From contig CM055730.1 of the NCBI GenBank assembly GCA_029465975.1, forward strand, positions 23,310,344 to 23,374,343: 64,000 bases of DNA. The letters are read 5' to 3'. Each line of letters opens with the position of its first letter. Position 1 is the stretch's first letter. This document shows positions 37,011 to 47,613 of this stretch, piece by piece. The notes under the pieces were generated by a model that worked only from the letters and a program-made list of their open reading frames with translations, did not search any database and was not told the origin of the DNA. The position numbers were made by a program, and so were the translations under genes. The DNA is from Dallia pectoralis (lineage: Eukaryota > Chordata > Actinopteri > Esociformes > Umbridae).

Positions 37011-38700
37011 ATATGTTTGAGATTCACCATGTCTCTTTCCAACACATTAATTAAAACTTGTTTTTATTTTGTTGTACGTTCAAGTGGAAGGTGACTCACA
37101 ATAATTGGTTAGTCTTTCAGTGGATTTTCTACCAAGCCATATTCGGAGGTGTCACGGTAATCCCAGGTGTATTGTGAACTAGAACTAGAATAAACTGTCT
37201 GGTCCTGGGTGAAGTTTTAACTTAGTGAGATTCTTTTTACACTGGCTGTAAAAACCTAGCTGTCAGGTGGCTGGCTCGCTAAAAATATCCATGTGAGTAA
37301 TGTTGTCCATTTGGAGAGCCAGTGTCTTCCGAAGGACCAGCACATGTGCCAAGCCACCTCAGCCTTAGGAGCTGGTCATAATTCGGCCCCAATAACTGCC
37401 AGGTATATTCACAGGCTGACTAACTGTCAGTTTCAGCTACAACTTCCTTCCAACCTCAAAAGCAATAAACTTGACAATGCTTACTCACTGGTTAGGTGAA
37501 TGACACCTCCCCAACTGCTCCAAACCACTGAATAGTCATACTTCAAGAAAATAAGATTCATCCCTACAGCATTGTTCATGTAGATCATAGTAATTAATTA
37601 GTATTTTTATTATCTTGTTTCCAACTTTTACGTTGTGATGATTTACTGTGGCTTATCAGATACTCCCATCAGGTAGGTATGTGTCAGAAATATGTTCCCT
37701 CCAAAACAACTCCTTACTGCTCATAACACAAGACCCCCAGAAACAATGGGACTTGTTGCATACATTTCCTTTTATGTTGCAGTTGTTTTAAACTGCTAGG
37801 ACTTGAACATCCAATGGCAGATGTGGAATTTGTAGAACGCTCAGCTTGCAGCCAATGTGGAAGCTGTTTATGGAAGAGAGGGGATCCTCTCAATTAGACA
37901 GCTAAGCCGCTGCTTACTGGGCCTTTCGAGCCATGTTTGGAGGTATTTGGAGAGATCCACGCTGAGCACTCGACACAGGACTGGCTTCTCTCTTCCACCA
38001 TTTGTTGATACATCCAAAGTCAAACTGTATTATGTAATAGCACTCTGGCTTTCTGTAGGACACCAGACATTGTTTTGAGAGATGTTCAGGATATGAACGC
38101 TGTACACTTTATAAAAAATCTCAGAATGGAGTAGAGATCTTTGCCTGTACGAGGTCTTCGAAAAAATGTCAAGTTGGTATTCCTGTCTCTTTGTTGAGTA
38201 AATAATATAGGAATCAGAGAGAAGTTGCTTGAACATGTAATCCTGAAAGGATTTCTACAGCGCGCAACAGCCGTTCACAGACATTGACATTGAGTTTACA
38301 TCAGGTCATTTGAATTACAGCAAAATTCCGGGTCTAGCGGGTGTCTGGTGGGAAAGGAAAACACCCTACGCCTTATTAAAGAGTCAAACACCTTGTTGGG
38401 AATTGTAATGTGTCTCATATAGCAAATGTTGCTCGCTATGATGCAGACATCGCAGACTGTTTCCAATACTACCAGCAACACATTCCTCGAATGTGATGAA
38501 ATGGGAGACCAACACAGGGGACATATAGAGGGAGCAATTATGAGTCAACATCCAGGGTTGCTAATTTCAGACATCTAGTAATGTTCAGTCTATGCTGCAT
38601 TAGGCAGGGTCGGGGGGTGATATGATCTGCTGCATTTGTTGAGTGGGTGCCACATTCCCAGGTGACATGTGGTGAGAGGTTTGTCTGGGTACGCCCTGCG
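37011..38700. other. no gene recognised
   Basis: Intergenic sequence without recognisable coding or RNA features; short open frames only. Confidence 0.4.
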
Positions 38701-38779
38701 CTGAAAGCAACCAGAACCCCCAGACTCACTTGTTAGTCTTGTTCAAGGTCAGAACCAGGCCGCTGAAGAACAGGGTGCA

Positions 38780-38945
38780 GAGACCTGCCTGTACCATTTC
38801 ACCTAATTAAGCACAGAGGTCAGGAGACTTAGTTGAGAGGAATCTTAAAGAGGGTCTGGACTCTTTGGAGCATTGTGGCCAGTTGTGGCCGTCTGAGAGC
38901 CTCCTACTCCCGGACTATTTATTTGGTTCACAAAGAATCTTTTAG
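38780..38945 (+). other. speculative untranslated first exon (sorbs1?)
   Basis: A GC-richer stretch ends in a strong donor AG|GTAAGG (exon end 38945). It could be a 5' non-coding exon of sorbs1, whose 5' exons are otherwise missing. There is no independent support. Confidence 0.12.
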
Positions 38946-39479
38946 GTAAGGCCTGATCTTTAATGCCATGTATTTGAGACATTTAGTGCTTTGGGTATGC
39001 CTTTATTCATAAGCCGATTTTACAGAAATCTCTGTTGGTTCATTTAAAGAGTTAAACACCCTAAAATTGGTACTGGTCATAGAGGGAATAAAATTATGCT
39101 GTTTCTTCTGTAAGTCTAGTCTGTATACATAACTATACATAAATCAGCCAACAACTTTGCTTCAAGGTGCCCTCTTGATTTATAGCTGCGTAGCCTACAT
39201 TTTTGGCAATTTTTATTTGCTTGTAAAGCATCTACAATGCAAATGTTTAGTCCCAAGATGAATTGGGATGCCATTTTATGTTCTCTAACATTTTCTTCAA
39301 ACTTTGTTCATGCATTTGCGCTTGTCATAAAAAATGTGTCTATTGTACCTAGTACCTACCAAGTCTTGGTGGAGGTTCCTAGCGCTACTTTTCCATAGGA
39401 TGTTACATTGTTAAATGTTGTTGGGCTAAATAATGGCATTTAGAAGATCCGTTAGACTCATGTTCTCCTCTTAAACTCT
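38946..39479. other. no gene recognised
   Basis: Nothing assignable. Confidence 0.4.
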
Positions 39480-39660
39480 TTCTGGAGAAAACCAAGCATC
39501 ACTCATCACCTAGCCAATAGCATCCCTACAGCGAAGAATGGTGGGGGCAGCATCATGCTGTGGGGATGTTTTTCAGAGGCATGTGTGAATTTAATTCATT
39601 TTAAAATAAGGCTGTTACATAACAAAAGCACTGTGAATACTTTCCGGATGCACTATAAGA
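39480..39660 (+). mobile_element. internally deleted Tc1/mariner fragment
   Basis: 'GGTGGGGGCAGCATCATGCT' runs into 'gtggggatgtttttcag', then jumps to the terminal repeat 'gtgaatactttccgg'. It is the same family as the element at 20521-21889, with most of the transposase and the left end deleted. Confidence 0.75.
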
Positions 39661-40445
39661 ACCTGCTCACACCTAAATGCACTGATTCAGGCCTGCCTTC
39701 ACCGTGACACAAATGGAATACGTTGCACTGGAAACCCGGCATTGGAGGGGTTTACTGATAAATGATTGATCGAGTTAGGGCCAAGAACATCCTTTTGTAT
39801 CCCTCTTCAGAGAAAAAAAGTGGATACGTAGGGTCAGCTAGCAAGCTTAAGCTTCTCCACTGTCACCTCCTGAAAAACTTTATTTGCAGAGTTGGCAACT
39901 ACCAGTTCTGTATTGTAATTCTAGACTGCAGACATTATTGTGGTTGTTTTTGAGTTTACTGGGCATTACCCACATGTTTCCAAACAGCCCATAACTAACA
40001 ACCCACGTATTTACCACACATTGTTAATACGATCTGTTTTGAATGAAATATTAAACAGGTCAAATTTCGGTGCGTGTGCGTCTAGAATTTCTCGGTTGTA
40101 TATTCTGGGCTGCGGTCTGATGTTCATATCTGTAGTTAAATAAGTTTGTAAGCACGTACCTAAAATGTACAAGTTCCAGGATGTAATTACAGATTTGAAC
40201 ATCAGACTTGCAACTACGCCCTTGATATACGACCCAAAAAGGTAGACACAATTGCACAGACATTTGACATGCTTGAGATTCCATAGTTTTGGAACATTGG
40301 CCTATTAGATAGACTTGTTGTTGATCCCCAATTCTGTATTTTTGTCCAGTATAGTAAAAATTCCCAATGCTAGTATTGTGTCGGTGCCTCCTTACAGTTG
40401 AGCATTTGGGCAAATAATATTTTGAAGCGGAATGCCACCACTCGC

Positions 40446-40846
40446 TGTCACGATTGGTGTGGTGGCGTTGCTACACTTCCATTTCGGTGATCCACTTCCG
40501 TGTTTTTGTACTCACTAGCTGTGATTACTTCCTCTTTCACGTGGTCACAGCTGTTAGTAATCTGTCACTTTATCTGGGATATAAGAGGGTCGCGAGCAGT
40601 GCACTCGTTGCTTCGCATTGTTACATGTCACACGTTATTTTAGAGGTGAGTGGGTTATACTACTGCGGTTATTGTAATGTGTTTGTTTAAGTCGCTATAT
40701 GCGCATTTTCATTTCAGTGCCACAGTTTAGTGTTTTTCGCCGTTCACGGTTTGTTTTACTTTTGTATGGTTAAATAAACCTGTTAAACGGATTATCCACG
40801 ACTCTGCACATGGCTTCCTACACTACACCATACAGCGATCGTGACA
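40446..40846 (+). mobile_element. solo LTR of a retrotransposon with intact 5-bp target-site duplication
   Basis: The 401-bp segment begins TGTCACGAT and ends ATCGTGACA (TG...CA with 9-bp inverted termini). It is flanked on both sides by CTCGC (40441-40445 and 40847-40851), a 5-bp target duplication. It has a TATAAG box (40580-40585) and AATAAA (40773-40778) in the order expected for U3-R-U5. No internal coding region or primer-binding site follows, so it is a recombined solo LTR, probably Ty3/gypsy-like. The diverged segments at 12295-13537, 17960-18287, 44155-44561 and 57207-57445 look like inverted relatives. Confidence 0.85.
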
Positions 40847-41462
40847 CTCGCCATACATTCGGCCATGCCAATGCCTGACTCAGTAGTCAGGTAGTATCGT
40901 AAAAGATCTTACGTTTTGTTGAGGTCCAGTTTTGGTGAGAGTAGTTGCACACACACACACCCACATGTGCTTTTGTATCTTTTGTAATTTTTGTATTATC
41001 TGTGAGGGCATCTAATGGACTAAAATTAACATCCTATTTCCTATCATATCCTTTTTACTAACCCCTAATCCTAGTTCAACACTAAAACTATATTTGCTAT
41101 GGGTTACTATACTTGCGAGGGCATTTGGTTAGAGCTTTATAGAACTATCTAGTGTTATAGTAAATCGTATTATAGTATTGTTGTATAACACATACACTCA
41201 GACAAACGTAAGCTGCAGTAAAGAGTCAAAGGTTGCAGAGAGCTCCGCCCCTATTTTATCTGTCAACCAGGAAGTAGTCATGTTCAGATTCGGAGCATGT
41301 GATTAAACAGCAATGCTCGGACACGTTTGTCTAAACCTTATTTACTTTGGCGGTTGACAAATTGTTGCAAGAGAACTTTAAAGACCAGAGAATCTGAAGA
41401 AGACCTGTGTTTTTAAAGGAAACTTTGTTCTTAGGGGGGGGTTTCAAAGCGTTTTCTAAAGT

Positions 41463-41474
41463 GAAAGTGAAACT
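41463..41474 (+). promoter_or_regulatory. perfect interferon-stimulated response element (ISRE)
   Basis: GAAAGTGAAACT matches the ISRE consensus GAAANNGAAACT at every position. It lies 37 bp upstream of the TRIM ATG. A CCGCCCC GC-box (about 41247) and an AGGAAGT ETS-type site (about 41270) lie further upstream. It suggests control by IRF/STAT factors. Confidence 0.75.
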
Positions 41475-41511
41475 AATTCTGAAGTAATTTCTGCGGAGTG
41501 GTGGTGAGAAA

Positions 41512-42936
41512 ATGGCATCCAACCCTTCACTACCAGTGGAGGATCTTTGTTGTACAGTGTGCTGTGACGTCTTCAGGGATCCAGTTTTCCTGTCCTGTAC
41601 CCACAGCATCTGCAAAGACTGTCTGAAAGAGTTCTGGAAACAGAAAGGATCTCAGGAATGTCCAATATGTCGGAGGAGAATAACGACGGATAACCCCCCA
41701 TGCAACCTGGCTCTAAAGAACCTCTGTGACGCTTACTTGGAAGGGAAATACCAGAAACAGTCTGCAAGTTCTGGGATGCTCTGCAGTCTACACAGTGAGG
41801 AATTCAAAATGTTCTGTCTGGATGATAAGGAGTGCATTTGTGTGGTGTGCCGGGATGCAAAAAAACATAAAAGTCATGACTGCATCCCGTTAGACGAAGC
41901 TGCCATCGATTATAAGATCGAAGTTAGGGCAGCACTGGAGCCCCTAACTAAAATGCGTAATGATTTAAAAGAAATTGAACTGACATATCATCAAACGACA
42001 GAGCAAATTCAAACCCAGGCCGAAGATTCAGAGAAGCAGATTAGGGACGAGTTTAGGAAACTTTACAAGTTTTTACAGGATGAAGAGGAGGCCAGGGTAG
42101 CTGCGCTGAGAAACGAAGAGAAGCAGAAGAGTCAAATGATGAAGAATAACATTGACAAGATTAGCAGAGAGATCGCCTCACTTTCAGACACAATTCGTGG
42201 CTTAGAGAAGGAACTGAAAGCAGAAGATGTGTTGTTCCTCCAAAACTTCAAGACAACAGTCGATAGGCTAAAGTGGACACAGTCAAATCCACAGATGGTG
42301 TCAGGATCTCTCATCAATCAGGCTAATCACCTGGGCAACCTGAAGTTCAGAGTTTGGAAGAATATGCAGGAAATAGTTCAATACACTCCTGTGATTCTGG
42401 ACCCCAACACTGCTCATCCACATCTCACACTGTCCAAGGATTTAACAAGTGTGACATACAGCCAAGACCGACATCAGCTCCCTGATAACCCAGAGAGGTA
42501 TGATGAGCTCTTTGTGGTCCTGGGCTCTAAGGGATTTGACTCAGGTAAACATAGTTGGGACATTGAGATTGGAGTAAATAAAACCTGGGCTCTGGGTGTG
42601 GCTCTTGAGTCTGCCCAAAGGAAGCAGCAAAGTGGCTTTAGAGAAGGATCGTCCGGTGTGCATTGTGAATATGGAGAATATACTACACATTGCTTTTCTA
42701 AAGTACGTACGCCTTCCACTCTGCTCAAAGTGAAAAGGCCCCAAAGAATCAGAATGCAGCTTGACTGGGAAAAGGGAGAGCTTTCATTTGTTGACCTAGT
42801 AGATAATACTGAACTTTACAAATTCAAGCACAATTTCCAACAGAGAGTTTTTCCATACATGTCTACTTTACGTTTTAATCCTCTGAGGATCTTACCAGTG
42901 AAAGTCTGTACATTATTTGATTGTGCCTCTGTCTAA
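41512..42936 (+). CDS. TRIM-family E3 ubiquitin ligase (RING, B-box, coiled coil, PRY-SPRY)
   Basis: An intact single-exon frame of 474 residues. The RING is C3HC4: C14, C17, C29, H31, C34, C37, C50, C53. The B-box 2 has C91, H94, C102, D105, C110, C113, H119 and H122. A long coiled coil covers about 125-265. A PRY-SPRY domain (about 290-474) has LDPNTAH, GSKGFDSGKHSWDIEIG and LDWEKGELSFVD. This layout is that of the TRIM35-like / zinc-binding protein A33-like group that is expanded in fish. RING TRIMs transfer ubiquitin and the SPRY domain selects the target. The start context GAAAATGG is strong. A polyadenylation signal AATAAA lies at 43072. No stops or frameshifts are present, so the gene is likely functional. 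The exact orthologue is not assignable. Confidence 0.93.
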   Translation: MASNPSLPVEDLCCTVCCDVFRDPVFLSCTHSICKDCLKEFWKQKGSQECPICRRRITTDNPPCNLALKNLCDAYLEGKYQKQSASSGMLCSLHSEEFKMFCLDDKECICVVCRDAKKHKSHDCIPLDEAAIDYKIEVRAALEPLTKMRNDLKEIELTYHQTTEQIQTQAEDSEKQIRDEFRKLYKFLQDEEEARVAALRNEEKQKSQMMKNNIDKISREIASLSDTIRGLEKELKAEDVLFLQNFKTTVDRLKWTQSNPQMVSGSLINQANHLGNLKFRVWKNMQEIVQYTPVILDPNTAHPHLTLSKDLTSVTYSQDRHQLPDNPERYDELFVVLGSKGFDSGKHSWDIEIGVNKTWALGVALESAQRKQQSGFREGSSGVHCEYGEYTTHCFSKVRTPSTLLKVKRPQRIRMQLDWEKGELSFVDLVDNTELYKFKHNFQQRVFPYMSTLRFNPLRILPVKVCTLFDCASV

Positions 42937-43071
42937 ACCAAGTGTTAATGGGAAGGTTCACCCATTTTTACATGAGGCTGTATTATTTTTACACTTTTTA
43001 ATGTTTTCTACAATGGTGTGTTTTGTTACTGAGGAAAATGCAGAACAAAGGAAGATTTGCATGACATTGGA

Positions 43072-43077
43072 AATAAA
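43072..43077 (+). terminator. polyadenylation signal of the TRIM gene
   Basis: AATAAA, 136 bp after the stop codon, is the first canonical signal downstream. Confidence 0.6.
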
Positions 43078-43089
43078 TGACAACAATCC

Positions 43090-44154
43090 ATTATAACATG
43101 TATCTGAACATGTAATGAAATGATAATGTGTATGTTGCGTTAGTGTATTACTGAAATACAGTGTATAACCACTAAAGGGACAGTATTATCAGGGACAATA
43201 TTTATAACGAATATCAGATTAAATGTAAGTTTGCGTGGAGTGACTTTTATCAGGCTCACATACATTTTAGCATTTTTAGTCAATGTCAATAATGATTATA
43301 ACCTCCAGTTTAGGTAAAAGTGTTTTTGAGATTAACTAATAACATTTCACAATATATCAAGTAGGCTGACACACTGAGATGGAAAGGACAGCAACCTTTA
43401 TCACCAACCCTGCTGGAACACTCATCTAATTACAAAATATTGAATTGTTGTAATTATTTTCTGGGCTCGTTGTCTGTGTTCTAATACAGTGTGTTTATTT
43501 TAGTTTTTAAAGAAGCTTGTTATCTGTTGGCATTCCGGTGGTTTTTATAATGACAGGGCGCTGGTTCTCTTAATGTGATACCTTACATATTGTTCTCAAT
43601 GGTGTGAATTTACACTGGCTTTGTGTTGTAGGACATGTATGGCAAATTGGGTATCTTCAGTAAGTTATGTTACATTACACGAATACACCAGCATGTGCCA
43701 CAACGGAGTGCTTTATCAGTTTATTTCAGCGTACACATGTTTTGTATCATTTAATGCCTGTGTGACAAAGTGTTGAAGTCGAATTGATGTTCTTGAAGTA
43801 TACCTATTACTATTTTATTTTAGATTGTATTATTCTTTATGGAATATGTATATAAATAGGGATGTGAATTAATCACATTCCCTGTGTTTCAAGACAGTAT
43901 AAAATGAAATTAAACTCATTATAAAACATTTTGTAATGTTGCTTTTGTGAAGAAGATACATTTCATATTGCTGTCGATGGTGTGAATTTATATTGGCTCT
44001 GTGTTGTAGTACATGTATTTGTTACACAAATATACACTACTATTCAAAGGTTTGGGGACAAGTAGAAATGTATTTATTAGTTTGAATATAAAATATGTAC
44101 AAATAAAGAGGAAATATAATTATTGACATGGTTAGAAATATAATAAATATTTTT
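43090..44154. other. no gene recognised
   Basis: AT-rich intergenic sequence after the TRIM gene. A short segment around 43550-43640 is echoed near 43970-44010 ('caatggtgtgaattta' then 'ggct.tgtgttgta'). Confidence 0.4.
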
Positions 44155-44561
44155 TGTCATGAACTCTTCGGGTGAAGTGCAGAGGGAGCTGGATGCAGAG
44201 CTGGATAATCACGTTTGTCTGTATTTATTAAAATACAAAACAAATACACAACAACGAATGTAAAAAGAACCAGGCACAGTAATGAAAACTAATTTCGCAA
44301 CACAGCGACTTACTCAAATACACAAAACCAGACACCTAGACATATAAACACCACTCACCTACATAGACGTAACGTACAACATAGAAACAATCCCAAGTAC
44401 CTGTGAACCTAACCAGGGTCCTTAAATAGCTCACTGATTAACTAACCCATGCCCGGTGCTTAGCTAAAACCAAAACAGCTGTGCTGTGTATAATCAACAT
44501 TATACACAGGAGTGCTCTCCCCTAACCACCCTGTGACAACACAGCTCACCCATGCGTGACA
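44155..44561 (-). mobile_element. diverged LTR-like copy, minus orientation
   Basis: Begins TGTCAT and ends GCGTGACA. Its 407-bp length is close to the 401-bp solo LTR. Read on the minus strand, the end 'ctctgca.c.agct.cctctgcact' matches the other copies, and the sequence has AATAAATAC near the expected place. No exact target-site duplication is left. Confidence 0.55.
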
Positions 44562-46090
44562 TTATATTTAAATGTGTGTGCCACAGAGCAGTGCATTGAC
44601 TGTTTACATGTATTTTTTAATATTTTGCTTGACAAAATACAGACAGGACTGATGTTAAATCATTATTTTGGATTGATCCTGCACACATGGTTCTCTCTTT
44701 TGGTTTATCATTGGTATTTGATCAGTGGAACAGACTGAAAGTGCGCCCCTAGTGGCCCCCCAACACCACATCTAGCTGCATCTGATCAACTATCCACATG
44801 GATCAACCAGGACCTACCTTGTTTAGCTGTGAAGACAATCTTCCGTGGAAATCAGTGTGCTATGCTGTTAGTTAAACATCAGCCGTGCAGATTGCTTCCT
44901 CACAAAATATAGCGCAGTCCACTGATCTATTGGTCAGCTTATGTGTGTTCCTTGAGTTAGTTTGATTACCGTAGTTGTTCAGGTCAATGAGGTTTACCAT
45001 GATCTTAGATTGTCAAAACCAAGAATGTGAATTTTGGATGGTTTACTTTACTACAGCTTATCTTAGTCTTCGGTTTACCTAAACACTGCCAGCTCTCTCT
45101 GTGCAGATGACCTCTCTCGTTCTTTTTTTGTCTTTGGTTGGCTTACTGACATTTTGGTCATAGGCATCTCTTTTCCTAATAAGGAAAAAAGTGATCTTTG
45201 TACGAATATGTTTGCCTAACCCACTGCGTGCTTTTAGCTCTCAGGTTTTCTCCCTGTGTTTCTATGGTTGACCATGTATACTGTGCCCTTACAACCTTAT
45301 AGATCTGGTCTGACAGGAATTATTTTATATGCAATGCAATATTTGAAGTAGTTGTCAGTTACTGTTCGGACTGGTTCAAAATTATCACATTTAGTCCTTC
45401 AAAGGAACATTATAGCTGACCTCTAGTGGCCACTCAGGGCTAGGAGTCTTTTTTATGTATCTATTTAAATGTATTCATCAAAGGTGTGAAAATAAAAATG
45501 TGACTAGTTGTTTTACAAGCTACTGTATTTGTACCCATGGACATTTGGATATTCATTGTATCCTGTTTCGTGTTTGTACTGGTTTTCCTGTCTAGTAAGT
45601 GTTAAGGGTTATGTTTAGAATTGAGAGTTAGTGGAATTTCAGTGTTAGGGAAAATAGGATTTGTAACTGGAATCCATTTTGGTCCCAAAAAGTCCTCACA
45701 AAGAAAAAATGAATGTGCTTGGATTCTGTCCTGTGTTTGTGGGCTTTCTGAGCGTGTGAACGAGCAAAAGAGTGTGAGCAGGAGAGCAAATGTTTGTCTG
45801 TTTCTGGTCTAACTCCATCCCAACCTTTTGTTCAGTTTACCGTTTAAGATACAATGTTGTTAGTGTCTCCTAAATCAGTCCTTTGGGCCCTGCACAGTGG
45901 ATGACTCCCTGAAAGGGTTTTGTTTTGCCCCTGTACAGTGGATGATGCCCTGAAAGTGTTTTAAGGCGCCTTTTTATGTGGCCTCAGTGTTTTTCTTCCA
46001 TGGTCTACTGATGCAACTCGGATTAACATGTCCTGTCTCCCTTCTGCTCACACTGTCTGTGCACATAATATCAATGTCTGAACAGTTTCG
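44562..46090. other. no gene recognised
   Basis: Intergenic. A direct repeat of roughly 38 bp ('acagtggatga..ccctgaaag.gttttg' style) is present twice around 45890-45965, just before the 18-bp array. Confidence 0.4.
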
Positions 46091-47613
46091 ACTGGTATTA
46101 TGCGTCACACTGGTATAATGGGTCGCATTGGTATTATGCGTCACACTGGTATTATGCGTCACACTGGTATTATGCGTCACACTGGTATTATGCGTCACAC
46201 TGGTATTATGCGTCACACTGGTATTATGCGTCACACTGGTATTATGCGTCACACTGGTATTATGGTTCACACTGGTATTATGTGTCACACTGGTATTATG
46301 CGTCACACTGGCATTATGTGTCACACTGGTGTTATGTGTCACACTGGTATTATGCGTCACACTGGTATTATGCGTCACACTGGTATTATGCGTCACACTG
46401 GTATTATGCGTCACACTGGTATTATGCGTCACACTGGTATTATGCGTCACACTGGTATTATGCGTCACACTGGTATTATGCGTCACACTGGTATTATGCG
46501 TCACACTGGTATTATGCGTCACACTGGTATTATGCGTCACACTGGTATTATGCGTCACACTGGTATTATGCGTCACACTGGTATTATGCGTCACACTGGT
46601 ATTATGCGTCACATTGGTATTATGGGTCACACTGGTAGTATGGGTCACACTGGTATTATGGTTCACACTGGTATTATGCGTCACACTGGTATTATGCGTC
46701 ACACTGGTATTATGCGTCACACTGGTATTATGCGTCACACTGGTATTATGCGTCACACTGGTATTATGCGTCACACTGGTATTATGCGTCACACTGGTAT
46801 TATGCGTCACACTGGTATTATGCGTCACACTGGTATTATGCGTCACACTGGTATTATGGGTCACACTGGTATTATGGGTCACACTGGTATAATGCGTCAC
46901 ACTGGTATAATGCGTCACACTGGTATTATGCGTCACACTGGTATTATGGGTCACACTGGTATTATGGGTCACACTGGTAGTATGGGTCACACTGGTATTA
47001 TGGGTCACACTGGTATTATGCGTCACACTGGTATTATGCGTCACACTGGTATTATGCGTCACACTGGTATTATGCGTCACACTGGTATTATGCGTCACAC
47101 TGGTATAATGCGTCACACTGGTATTATGCGTCACACTGGTATAATGCGTCACACTGGTATTATGCGTCACACTGGTATTATGCGTCACACTGGTATTATG
47201 CGTCACACTGGTATTATGCGTCACACTGGTATTATGCGTCACACTGGTATTATGCGTCACACTGGTATTATGCGTCACACTGGTATTATGGGTCACACTG
47301 GTATTATGCGTCACACTGGTATAATGCGTCACACTGGTATTATGCGTCACACTGGTAGTATGGTTCACACTGGTATTATGGGTCACACTGGTAGTATGGG
47401 TCACACTGGTAGTATGGGTCACACTGGTAGTATGTGTCACACTGGTAGTATGTGTCACACTGGTAGTATGGTTCACACTGGTAGTATGGTTCACACTGGT
47501 ATTATGCGTCACACTGGTATTATGGTTCACACTGGTATTATGGGTCACACTGGTAGTATGGGTCACACTGGTATTATGGGTCACACTGGTATTATGGGTC
47601 ATACTGGTATTAT
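46091..47613. repeat. 18-bp minisatellite, about 85 copies
   Basis: The unit ACTGGTATTATGCGTCAC is repeated for 1.5 kb. Common variants are GGGTCAC, GTTCAC and TGTCAC at the CpG-bearing site, and GTAGTA or GTATAA for GTATTA. Because 18 is a multiple of 3 and the unit lacks stops in several frames, long open frames exist on both strands. One of 520 codons on the plus strand repeats MRHTGI. One of 542 codons on the minus strand repeats VTHNTS. No promoter, splice or domain evidence supports a protein. Confidence 0.97.
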
